DNA of 5,185 bases from contig JBFJVD010000212.1 of the NCBI GenBank assembly GCA_041624375.1, positions 1 to 5,185 on the forward strand. The letters run 5' to 3'. Under the pieces are notes generated by a model, which did not search any database, was not told the DNA's origin, and saw nothing but the letters and a program-made list of their open reading frames with translations. How positions within the stretch are numbered: position 1 is the first letter of the stretch; every line of letters begins with the position of its first letter. This document shows positions 1-5,130 of the stretch, one piece after another. The DNA comes from JBFJVD01 sp041624375. GTDB taxonomy: Bacteria; Chloroflexota; Anaerolineae; Anaerolineales; E44-bin32. The translations under genes and the position numbers were made by a program.

Positions 1-35
1 ACCGAATGGTCCCGCCCGCGATTGGATTCAGCCAT
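1..35 (-). CDS. Possible start of a downstream gene, partial (runs off the left edge)
   Basis: On the minus strand an ATG at 35-33 opens a frame that continues to the window edge (MAESNRGRDHS...). It starts 8 bp after the TAA stop of the tandem-receiver gene, which is typical operon spacing, so the two would be co-transcribed. No good ribosome binding site is visible just upstream (the sequence there is CCGCGGCG), so any translation could depend on coupling to the preceding gene. Only 11 full codons are visible. That is too few to recognise a family or to be sure the frame is coding. Confidence 0.4.
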   Translation of the reverse strand, partial: MAESNRGRDHS

Positions 36-43
36 CGCCGCGG

Positions 44-1390
44 TTAGGCGTTGTTTTGTGGAGGGTCCTCACGAGCCTTGCGCAGGAGATCCTGCAGCCG
101 GCCCGTGTTGCTGTAGCCCGAGGCGCCCCGCGTGAGTGCGACGCGCGCCTGGGCTTCATCGACGCTATCGGCAAGCACATAGATCTCCATCGAGGTCGAG
201 AGCTGACGCAGGCCGCGCAGGAGCCAGTAGTCACGCTCCTGGGCCATGTCGGCGTTGACGAGCACCATGCCTGGGGCCACCCGCTCCGCGAGCGCCATCG
301 CTTCTTCAGGCGCGCTCGCCACCGTCACCCGGTAGCCGTGGGCCTGAATCATCATCACCATGCCTTCGCGCACTGTGTCGTCCGACTCCACGACCAGGAC
401 TCGCGTTGCCGTGCTCAATCCGGAAGTGAGAAGCGCATTGACCGCAGTAATGAGGGCTCCGGTCCCTTCAGGGCGCACCAGGAAATTGACGGCGCCCATT
501 TGCGTGCCGCCCTGCGCATCGTCGATGGAGGTAAGAAACAGAATGGGGATTCCGCGCGTGGCCCGATCTTGCTTGAGGATCATGGCCACATCGAGCGCCG
601 TCGGCATCCGAGCCAAGAGATCCAGCAGCACCAGGTCCGGGCGCTCGGAGCGAGCCAGGCCGAGCACTTCGTCACCGCTCTCTGCAACGATCACTCGGTA
701 GCCGGCCTGCGCCAGCTCTTCCGTGAGCAGCGACCGCACCTCCGCCTGATCGGCCAGCACGAGGATCCCCTTCGGATCCTCCCCGTGATCAGGCAGCCGC
801 GCGGCGACGGCCCGACGAACGGACTGTGCAGCCGCGCCCTCGCGAAACACGTGCACCGCATGCAGCGGTAGGGCGAAACCGACGCGCTGGATCGAGCTGG
901 TACCGGCCTCAAACCACATCCGCCCACCGCGCGCTTCCAGCCTGCTGCGTTCTCCCGCCAGTTTCAGGTCGCTCTCACCCTGCAGCACAGCCGAAAACCC
1001 CTGTTCAGCTGCGGGTCCACCGTTGAACGCGAACCGGACAATTGCCCAGGGCCCACCCTCTGCCAGAGTCTCCGGATTTCCTCGGGCTTCGCCATCGATC
1101 TCGGGGGACTCCCCCGCCGGCAGCAATTCGGCGCGGATCTTGATCTCGCCCTGATCCATGAACGAGAGCACGTCGCTCAGCAGCGCGCCAACGATGCCGG
1201 CGAGCTCGTCTGGATCACCCTCAATCGAGGGCAGGTGGGCGGGATATTCGGCAACAACCGCGACCGGCTTGCGGCCGACGTGGATGGCGCTCTCGTCGAT
1301 CGCCTGTTCGATCACCCGCGGCAGTTCAACAAAGATACCTGAGTTCAAAGGATGCCCTGGACCTCCGGTCCCCTTTGGCCCTTCCGACAT
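44..1390 (-). CDS. Degenerate histidine-kinase-type ATPase fold fused to two receiver domains (REC-REC)
   Basis: A 448-residue soluble signalling protein with no membrane segment or signal peptide. Residues about 25-178 resemble a HATPase_c domain: 'GDPDEL' at 58-63, then an N-box-like helix (66-77), and a C-terminal strand ending 'GFALPL' (171-176) after 'ARGGRMWFEAG' (153-163). The ATP-binding residues are changed: the N-box Asn pair aligns with A69 and D73, the G1-box Asp with N123, and the GLGL box with 'DLKL' (141-144). No dimerisation/phosphoacceptor His domain precedes it. REC1 (about 207-322) keeps phosphoacceptor D257, D214 and T287, but has A213 for the first acidic residue and R306 for the usual Lys. 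REC2 (about 329-438) has N379 for the phosphoacceptor Asp, A407 for Thr and T429 for Lys. No DNA-binding or enzymatic output domain is present, so it may act through protein contacts. ATG 1390 is the first possible start because an in-frame TAG lies three codons upstream. A TTG at codon 15, 11 nt after a GGAGGT, is an alternative. Confidence 0.88.
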   Translation of the reverse strand: MSEGPKGTGGPGHPLNSGIFVELPRVIEQAIDESAIHVGRKPVAVVAEYPAHLPSIEGDPDELAGIVGALLSDVLSFMDQGEIKIRAELLPAGESPEIDGEARGNPETLAEGGPWAIVRFAFNGGPAAEQGFSAVLQGESDLKLAGERSRLEARGGRMWFEAGTSSIQRVGFALPLHAVHVFREGAAAQSVRRAVAARLPDHGEDPKGILVLADQAEVRSLLTEELAQAGYRVIVAESGDEVLGLARSERPDLVLLDLLARMPTALDVAMILKQDRATRGIPILFLTSIDDAQGGTQMGAVNFLVRPEGTGALITAVNALLTSGLSTATRVLVVESDDTVREGMVMMIQAHGYRVTVASAPEEAMALAERVAPGMVLVNADMAQERDYWLLRGLRQLSTSMEIYVLADSVDEAQARVALTRGASGYSNTGRLQDLLRKAREDPPQNNA

Positions 1391-1405
1391 TCTACGCTAT
1401 CGATT

Positions 1406-1420
1406 GGATCACCTCTTCTC
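1406..1420 (-). promoter_or_regulatory. Extended Shine-Dalgarno sequence of the tandem-receiver gene
   Basis: Read on the minus strand this is GAGAAGAGGTGATCC. The part AGGTGATCC matches the complement of the conserved 3' tail of 16S rRNA (GGATCACCT) over nine bases. It lies 15 nt from the ATG at 1390 measured from its last base, and 21 nt measured from the AGG core, which is unusually far. Either the spacing is tolerated because the pairing is long, or the match is partly chance. Confidence 0.4.
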
Positions 1421-1466
1421 GTAACACTCTAGTCCAGGATCGCCGAATCCCGCCTTGCGATCACCT
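1407..1466 (+). repeat. Direct repeat GATCACCT, two copies 52 bp apart
   Basis: GATCACCT occurs at 1407-1414 and 1459-1466. Both copies follow TTG (TTG-GATCACCT and TTGC-GATCACCT). The 52 bp start-to-start distance is close to five turns of B-DNA, which would place both copies on the same face of the helix, as expected for cooperating regulator sites. The left copy also forms the Shine-Dalgarno match of the leftward gene, and both are only 8 bp long, so coincidence is possible. Confidence 0.3.
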
Positions 1467-1489
1467 TACAGACACCTTTCAAGCGTAAC

Positions 1490-1501
1490 GGAGGGTACAA
1501 T
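1490..1501 (+). promoter_or_regulatory. GGAGGG plus TACAAT just ahead of the phosphatase start
   Basis: GGAGGG (1490-1495) is the only purine-rich ribosome-binding candidate, but it lies 15 nt from the ATG at 1511. It is followed at once by TACAAT (1496-1501), a 5/6 match to the -10 consensus. If TACAAT is a real -10 box, transcription would start around 1507-1509 and give an almost leaderless mRNA lacking GGAGGG. No matching -35 is seen at 16-18 bp. The two readings exclude each other for any one transcript. Confidence 0.3.
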
Positions 1502-1510
1502 TACGCCGTT

Positions 1511-2209
1511 ATGGAAGCCGTCGTAGCTGTGGCTAAGGTGGGGAAATACGCCACTTCAGAGAGCGGAGATTCGCTCGAGATGATCGAACGCCCGGGCGGC
1601 GGGCTGTCCTTCGTCCTGGCCGACGGCCAACGCTCTGGCAAAGCAGCAAAGGCCATCTCGAACGTTGTCGTGCGCAAGGCCATCAGCCTGCTCTCGGAAG
1701 GGGTGCGGGACGGCGCCGCCGCGCGCGCTGCCTCCGACTACCTGTTTACCTACCGGGGCGGCAAGGTGTCTGCTACGCTCAACATCCTGTCCATCGACTT
1801 ACAGACCGAGACCATTGTAATCACCCGCAACAATCCGGCGCCGGTCTTCATCGTTCGACCGGACGGCGTTGAAACTCTGGACTCATCGGTCTCACCGGTT
1901 GGGGTTCAGCGCAATATTCGACCCCACATCACGGAAATCCCGCTGAAAGAAAACCTAGCCGTCGTTCTTTTTAGCGATGGGCTCACCCACGCCGGCGACC
2001 GAAAAGGCGACCAGCTCGACGTTCGAGGCTTCGTTCAACAGCTTTCGAACCAAGGCCTGGATGCCCGCGCGTGGGCCGACCGTCTCCTTGAAGAGGCGCT
2101 CAGACGTGACGAGGGGCGTCCGGTGGACGACATCAGCGTTGTGGTGGCGGCCGTGCAACCCCGTTCCACCGACGATGCCCGCCGGCTAACCGTCCGGGTG
2201 CCGCTCTGA
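1511..2209 (+). CDS. Stand-alone SpoIIE/PP2C-type serine/threonine phosphatase
   Basis: This 232-residue protein is essentially one PP2C-like (SpoIIE-type) domain. Members are metal-dependent phosphatases that typically dephosphorylate Ser/Thr on anti-anti-sigma or other regulatory proteins. The expected metal-binding acidic residues are present: D20 in 'SGDSLEM', D38-G39 in 'LADGQRSG', D156-G157 in 'LFSDGLT', and D206-D207 in 'VDDISVVV'. In the DG-x-G-x-G loop the second Gly is replaced by R41, a departure from the textbook motif. There is no sensor domain (PAS, GAF, HAMP), no receiver and no membrane helix, so it must be controlled through partners or expression. No STAS-domain or RsbW-like gene is in the window, so the substrate is unknown. 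ATG 1511 fits the domain start, and no ATG, GTG or TTG was found in frame immediately upstream. The small kinase gene follows after 10 bp in the same direction. Confidence 0.9.
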   Translation: MEAVVAVAKVGKYATSESGDSLEMIERPGGGLSFVLADGQRSGKAAKAISNVVVRKAISLLSEGVRDGAAARAASDYLFTYRGGKVSATLNILSIDLQTETIVITRNNPAPVFIVRPDGVETLDSSVSPVGVQRNIRPHITEIPLKENLAVVLFSDGLTHAGDRKGDQLDVRGFVQQLSNQGLDARAWADRLLEEALRRDEGRPVDDISVVVAAVQPRSTDDARRLTVRVPL

Positions 2210-2219
2210 GCAGGCACGC

Positions 2220-2615
2220 ATGAGATCCGGCGGAAAGTCGCCTCGGCGTGAAACATTCACCGTTGCCCTGGTCGGGCCGTGCGCAGCCGGAAAATCCACC
2301 CTGGCGCGAGGGCTCCAAGCCGCCGGCATCCATGCCCGGCAAATCGTGCAAGAGCACTCCTATGTCGCCGACATGTGGAAAAAGCTCACAGATCCCGACG
2401 TGCTGATCTTCCTTGATGCTTCCTTCGAGACCTGCTCCCAGCGGAAACAGCTCAACTGGACTCGCAAAGAATACGAAGAGCAGCACCGCAGGCTGGCGCA
2501 CGCCCGAGCGAACTGCGATGTCTATCTGGCGACCGATGATCTCGACGAGACTCAGGTTCTCAAGCAGGTCCTTGCAGCGCTCGGCGATGGACTTCAACCG
2601 GTGCCGGAGGTATAA
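2220..2615 (+). CDS. Minimal P-loop kinase-like NTPase of unknown substrate
   Basis: A 131-residue soluble protein. The Walker A motif 'GPCAAGKST' (19-27, with K25 and S26) follows a typical first strand 'FTVALV' (13-18). 'PDVLIFLD' (59-66) is a core strand, and the stretch 75-96 with R75, K76, W80, R82, R90 and R91 resembles the lid helix of nucleoside/nucleotide kinases. 'CDVYLATDDLD' (99-109) followed by a final helix matches the last strand and helix of that fold. Only about 25 residues separate the Walker A helix from the 59-66 strand, so the substrate-binding (NMP-bind) insert of ordinary kinases is missing, and the protein is shorter than the usual 170-220 residues. It starts 10 bp after the phosphatase stop, with a weak AGG 5 nt before the ATG, suggesting one transcript and translational coupling. 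It could be a small-molecule kinase, an RNA/protein modifier or a nucleotide-sensing switch. The fold assignment is firm; the function is not known. Confidence 0.82.
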   Translation: MRSGGKSPRRETFTVALVGPCAAGKSTLARGLQAAGIHARQIVQEHSYVADMWKKLTDPDVLIFLDASFETCSQRKQLNWTRKEYEEQHRRLAHARANCDVYLATDDLDETQVLKQVLAALGDGLQPVPEV

Positions 2616-2616
2616 T
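2588..2616 (+). promoter_or_regulatory. Near-consensus sigma70-type promoter overlapping the end of the kinase gene
   Basis: TGGACT (2588-2593, 4/6 match to TTGACA) and TATAAT (2611-2616, 6/6) are separated by exactly 17 bp. TATAAT includes the TAA stop of the kinase gene at 2613-2615. Transcription would begin near 2623. It is the best promoter-like sequence I see in the window and the only good candidate upstream of secD, yet a terminator hairpin starts at 2636, about 13 nt into the predicted transcript. Confidence 0.5.
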
Positions 2617-2635
2617 CCGCCGAGCGCCGTCCAGA

Positions 2636-2678
2636 CAGCCCTCCGCCATGGGTCGCGAACGGAAGGGCTGCTTTTTTT
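2636..2678 (+). terminator. Intrinsic terminator after the phosphatase-kinase pair (possible attenuator of secDF)
   Basis: The arms are CAGCCCTCCG (2636-2645) and CGGAAGGGCTG (2660-2670). They pair over 10 bp with one bulged base on the 3' side, around a 14-nt loop, and seven T residues follow at 2672-2678. This is a strong rho-independent terminator by form. It ends the phosphatase-kinase transcript. Because secD begins only about 30 bp later, without a visible promoter in between, the same hairpin may also control how much transcription reaches secDF. Confidence 0.78.
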
Positions 2679-2708
2679 CGTGCCATGAGGGCACCAACGC
2701 ACCGGAGC

Positions 2709-4061
2709 ATGAAAAGCCCAAACTGGAACCTACTCATCCCGATCATCCTGATCCTGGCCGCGGCGGTCTGGATCGTGCTGCCGAGCAATCCTGGAATCCG
2801 ACTGGGCTCCTTTGAGCGCGACATCAAGATTGTTCGCGGTCTCGACCTTCAAGGCGGGTTGCGGGTGCTGCTGGAAGCCGACCTGCCGGCGGAAACCGAG
2901 GTCAGCGATGAACAGATGCAGACCGCTCGCAACATCGTCGAAAGCCGCGTCAATGGGCTGGGTGTGACGGAGCCGGTGGTCCAGGTCGTCGGTGGACGGC
3001 GGGTACTTGTGGAACTGCCCGGGATCGAGAATTCGGAACAGGCCGTGAGCACAATTCGTGAGACCGGTCTGCTCGAGTTTGTCGACCTCAGCTCGATCGG
3101 ACCCGGCGCGGCGGCAGCACTTTTGGACCAGCCGATCCGGACCGACTTCGGCGCCGGCGAAGAGGAGGATCCGGAGGCAGAAGGCCTGATCTTCCCAACC
3201 GTGATGACCGGCGCGGCGCTCGAAACCGCCAGCGTCATCCAAGACCCGATCACAGGCGAGTATGCGGTCGGCTTTACCCTGACCGAGGAAGGCGCGCAGA
3301 CGTTTGCCACGTTCACCGCCCAGCATGTGGGTGATCCGCTGGCCATCGTCCTCGATCGGAAGGTAATCTCTGCGCCGATCATCCAGCAGGCGATCACCGG
3401 TGGTGAGGGGAGCATCACCGGGAGCTTCACCCTCGAGGAGGCCAACAGTCTCGCCGTACAGCTCCGCTACGGCTCCTTGCCGGTTCCGCTCCAGGTGATC
3501 GAAATCAAGACCGTCGGGCCTACGCTCGGCCAAGATTCGCTCCGCAAGAGTGCGGTGGCCGGCGTGATCGGGATGGCCGTCGTCATGGCCTTCATGGCCC
3601 TCTATTACCGCCTTCCGGGTCTATTGGCCGATATCGCCTTGATGGCGTACGCCGTCGTAACGTTCGCACTCTTCAAGTTGATCCCCGTCACGTTGACCTT
3701 GCCGGCGATCGCCGGATTCGTTCTCTCGATCGGCGTCGCGGTGGACGCCAACATCTTGATCTTCGAGCGCATGAAGGAGGAGCTTCGCGCCGGAAGGACG
3801 CTGCGGCAGGCGATTGATATGGGATTCTCACGCGCCTGGCCGTCTATTCGTGACTCCAATTTGACCACCCTGATTACCTGTGCCATCTTGTATTGGTTTG
3901 GCAATACCTTTGGGGCGAGCATCGTAAAAGGCTTCGCCCTCACCCTGGCCATTGGCGTTCTGGTCAGCCTTTTCACCGCCATCACGCTGACTCGCACGCT
4001 CATGCATTTGGTTCTCGACCGATTGCGTGACGTCAGCCAGCCAAGGCTCCTGGGGGTGTGA
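2709..4061 (+). CDS. secD: Protein translocase subunit SecD
   Basis: SecD pairs with SecF in the cytoplasmic membrane and uses the proton motive force to help SecYEG-SecA export proteins. The product is 450 residues from ATG 2709. One N-terminal helix (about 7-25) is followed by 'GLDLQGG' (44-50), an extracytoplasmic region containing 'VESRVNGLGVTEP' (77-89) and 'VLVELPGI' (99-106), then 'GPTLGQDSL' (270-278). Five further helices (about 281-430) contain 'VAVDANILIFERMKEE' (343-358) with the conserved Asp D346, and 'SRAWPSIRDSN' (374-384). It is much shorter than the 615-residue E. coli SecD, as is usual outside Proteobacteria; an acidic stretch lies at 151-157. Start choice is uncertain. ATG 2685 in the same frame would add MRAPTHRS but has only a T-run upstream. 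ATG 2709 gives a normal short n-region, yet GGAG is just 1 nt away and GAGGG 17 nt away. secF follows after 7 bp. Confidence 0.97.
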   Translation: MKSPNWNLLIPIILILAAAVWIVLPSNPGIRLGSFERDIKIVRGLDLQGGLRVLLEADLPAETEVSDEQMQTARNIVESRVNGLGVTEPVVQVVGGRRVLVELPGIENSEQAVSTIRETGLLEFVDLSSIGPGAAAALLDQPIRTDFGAGEEEDPEAEGLIFPTVMTGAALETASVIQDPITGEYAVGFTLTEEGAQTFATFTAQHVGDPLAIVLDRKVISAPIIQQAITGGEGSITGSFTLEEANSLAVQLRYGSLPVPLQVIEIKTVGPTLGQDSLRKSAVAGVIGMAVVMAFMALYYRLPGLLADIALMAYAVVTFALFKLIPVTLTLPAIAGFVLSIGVAVDANILIFERMKEELRAGRTLRQAIDMGFSRAWPSIRDSNLTTLITCAILYWFGNTFGASIVKGFALTLAIGVLVSLFTAITLTRTLMHLVLDRLRDVSQPRLLGV

Positions 4062-4065
4062 GGGA
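4060..4065 (+). promoter_or_regulatory. Ribosome binding site of secF overlapping the secD stop codon
   Basis: GAGGGA begins inside the secD stop codon (TGA, 4059-4061), and GAGGG ends 4 nt before ATG 4069. It identifies 4069 as the secF start and implies that ribosomes finishing secD can reinitiate on secF, which would help balanced production of the two partners. Confidence 0.65.
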
Positions 4066-4068
4066 CCG

Positions 4069-4992
4069 ATGCTGGACATTGTTGGCAAACGCTACTGGTA
4101 CTTCGCCTTCTCGCTAGCGCTCATTCTGCCCGGCCTTTTCGCCCTGGCCGCCTGGGGACTTCCGCTGGCCATCGATTTCACCGGGGGAAGCCTGCTCGAG
4201 GTGCGTTTTGAGCAAGGACGACGCCCGGCGCCTGCTGAGGTGGTTGGCCTGTACGGGGAGCTGGGAATCAGCGACCCGGTCGTGCAGAGCGCAGGCGAGA
4301 CGGACATCGTCGTCCGCAGCAAGCCGTTCGATGATGCGACTCGCTTTCGGGTGCTCTCTGAAATGGAGCAGCGATTCGGCGGTCAGGTAACCGAGCTGCG
4401 GTTCGAACTGGTCGGTCCGTCGGTGGGGACGGAGGTCGCGCAGCGGGCCGCCGGGGCCGTCGGGCTGGCGGCGATCGGCATTCTGGCCTACATCACCTAC
4501 GCATTTCGCGGCATTCCCCACGCCTTTCGCTATGGCTTCGCAGCCATCGTCGCCATGCTCCACGATGTCGCCATCGTCGTGGGGATCGCTGCAGTTTTCG
4601 GCCGATTCCTGGGCTGGGAAGTGGACGCTCTCTTCCTGACAGCCTTGCTCACCGTGATCGGTTATTCGGTGCATGATTCGATCGTTGTCTTCGACCGCAT
4701 CCGGGAGAACCAGCGGCTTTATCGGCGGCTGCCCTATGAGACGCTGGTGAACCACTCCATCATCCAGACCCTCGATCGGTCCATCAACACCCAGCTTACG
4801 GTCGTCTTCACGCTCCTTGCCCTGCTGCTGTTCGGCGGAGTCACGACCAAGCAATTCGTAACCTATTTGCTGATCGGCATCGCCAGCGGCACCTACTCCT
4901 CGATTTTCAACGCAGCCCCCATTCTGGTTGTCTGGGAAGGGCGTGAGTGGCGCCAGTGGTTCCGGCGCGGCGTGCCGGCCACCACCGGCTGA
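4069..4992 (+). CDS. secF: Protein translocase subunit SecF
   Basis: SecF is the partner of SecD in the proton-driven SecDF complex of the Sec export pathway. From ATG 4069 the product is 307 residues, close to the usual 300-320. A helix at about 9-29 is followed by the family motif 'IDFTGGS' (35-41), a small extracytoplasmic domain (about 42-115), 'VGPSVG' (115-120), and five more helices (about 125-284). The conserved 'IGYSVHDSIVVFDRIREN' lies at 197-214 with D203, the residue equivalent to the proton-relay Asp of the family, and 'LDRSINTQLT' at 235-244 is the last conserved block. The C-terminal tail is short and basic (R292, R295, R299, R300). The frame is open 14 codons further upstream to an ATG at 4027, but that start lies inside secD and lacks a ribosome binding site. 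Transcription appears to end at the hairpin 22 bp downstream. Confidence 0.97.
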   Translation: MLDIVGKRYWYFAFSLALILPGLFALAAWGLPLAIDFTGGSLLEVRFEQGRRPAPAEVVGLYGELGISDPVVQSAGETDIVVRSKPFDDATRFRVLSEMEQRFGGQVTELRFELVGPSVGTEVAQRAAGAVGLAAIGILAYITYAFRGIPHAFRYGFAAIVAMLHDVAIVVGIAAVFGRFLGWEVDALFLTALLTVIGYSVHDSIVVFDRIRENQRLYRRLPYETLVNHSIIQTLDRSINTQLTVVFTLLALLLFGGVTTKQFVTYLLIGIASGTYSSIFNAAPILVVWEGREWRQWFRRGVPATTG

Positions 4993-5013
4993 GCGGGGCG
5001 CATTTCGCGATCC

Positions 5014-5046
5014 AGCGGCTCAGGGAATCTGAGCCGCTTTTCATTT
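5014..5046 (+). terminator. Intrinsic terminator after secF
   Basis: AGCGGCTCA (5014-5022) and TGAGCCGCT (5030-5038) form a perfect 9-bp stem around a 7-nt loop (GGGAATC). A T-rich tail follows (TTTTCATTT, counting from the last stem base). It lies 22 bp after the secF stop and ends the secDF operon. Confidence 0.75.
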
Positions 5047-5130
5047 CGTGACTGTGGGAATAGCTGACGCCTCTTCCGTTTCCCGACCCTCACGCACCAG
5101 GACACAAGCAGGTATCACGGGCACACACAG

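Larger units (their letters stand above)
1391..1510. promoter_or_regulatory. Divergent intergenic control region
   Basis: These 120 bp separate the leftward receiver gene from the rightward phosphatase gene, so promoters for both directions should lie here or just inside the genes. I see no convincing paired -35/-10 in either direction. The best single boxes are TACAAT at 1496-1501 (plus strand) and TAGAGT on the minus strand (complement of 1426-1431), both without a good -35 at 16-18 bp. A direct repeat and an extended Shine-Dalgarno sequence are listed separately. The region suggests shared control, but that is inference from layout. Confidence 0.5.

Noticed and set aside
56..871. A 271-codon open frame on the plus strand opposite the receiver gene.
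   Set aside because: The minus-strand frame encodes recognisable ATPase-like and receiver domains. The plus-strand translation is rich in His and Arg and low in complexity, as expected for an antisense shadow in high-GC DNA.
1511..2615. The phosphatase plus small kinase as an anti-phage defence module.
   Set aside because: The neighbours are housekeeping secDF and a signalling gene. There is no nuclease, toxin, membrane effector or mobile element, and composition does not look foreign.
2133..2702. A 189-codon open frame on the minus strand spanning the small kinase gene and the terminator.
   Set aside because: It crosses a strong terminator and a gene with a clear Walker A motif on the other strand. 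No domain is recognisable in it.
2730..3533. A 267-codon open frame on the minus strand opposite secD.
   Set aside because: secD motifs are clear on the plus strand. The antisense product is rich in Asp, Arg and His with no recognisable domain.
4027..4068. An upstream ATG that would extend SecF by 14 residues.
   Set aside because: It lies inside secD without a ribosome binding site. ATG 4069 has GAGGG at 4-nt spacing and gives the standard SecF N-terminus.
4114..4854. A 246-codon open frame on the minus strand opposite secF.
   Set aside because: It lies wholly within secF, has no recognisable motif and has shadow-like composition.
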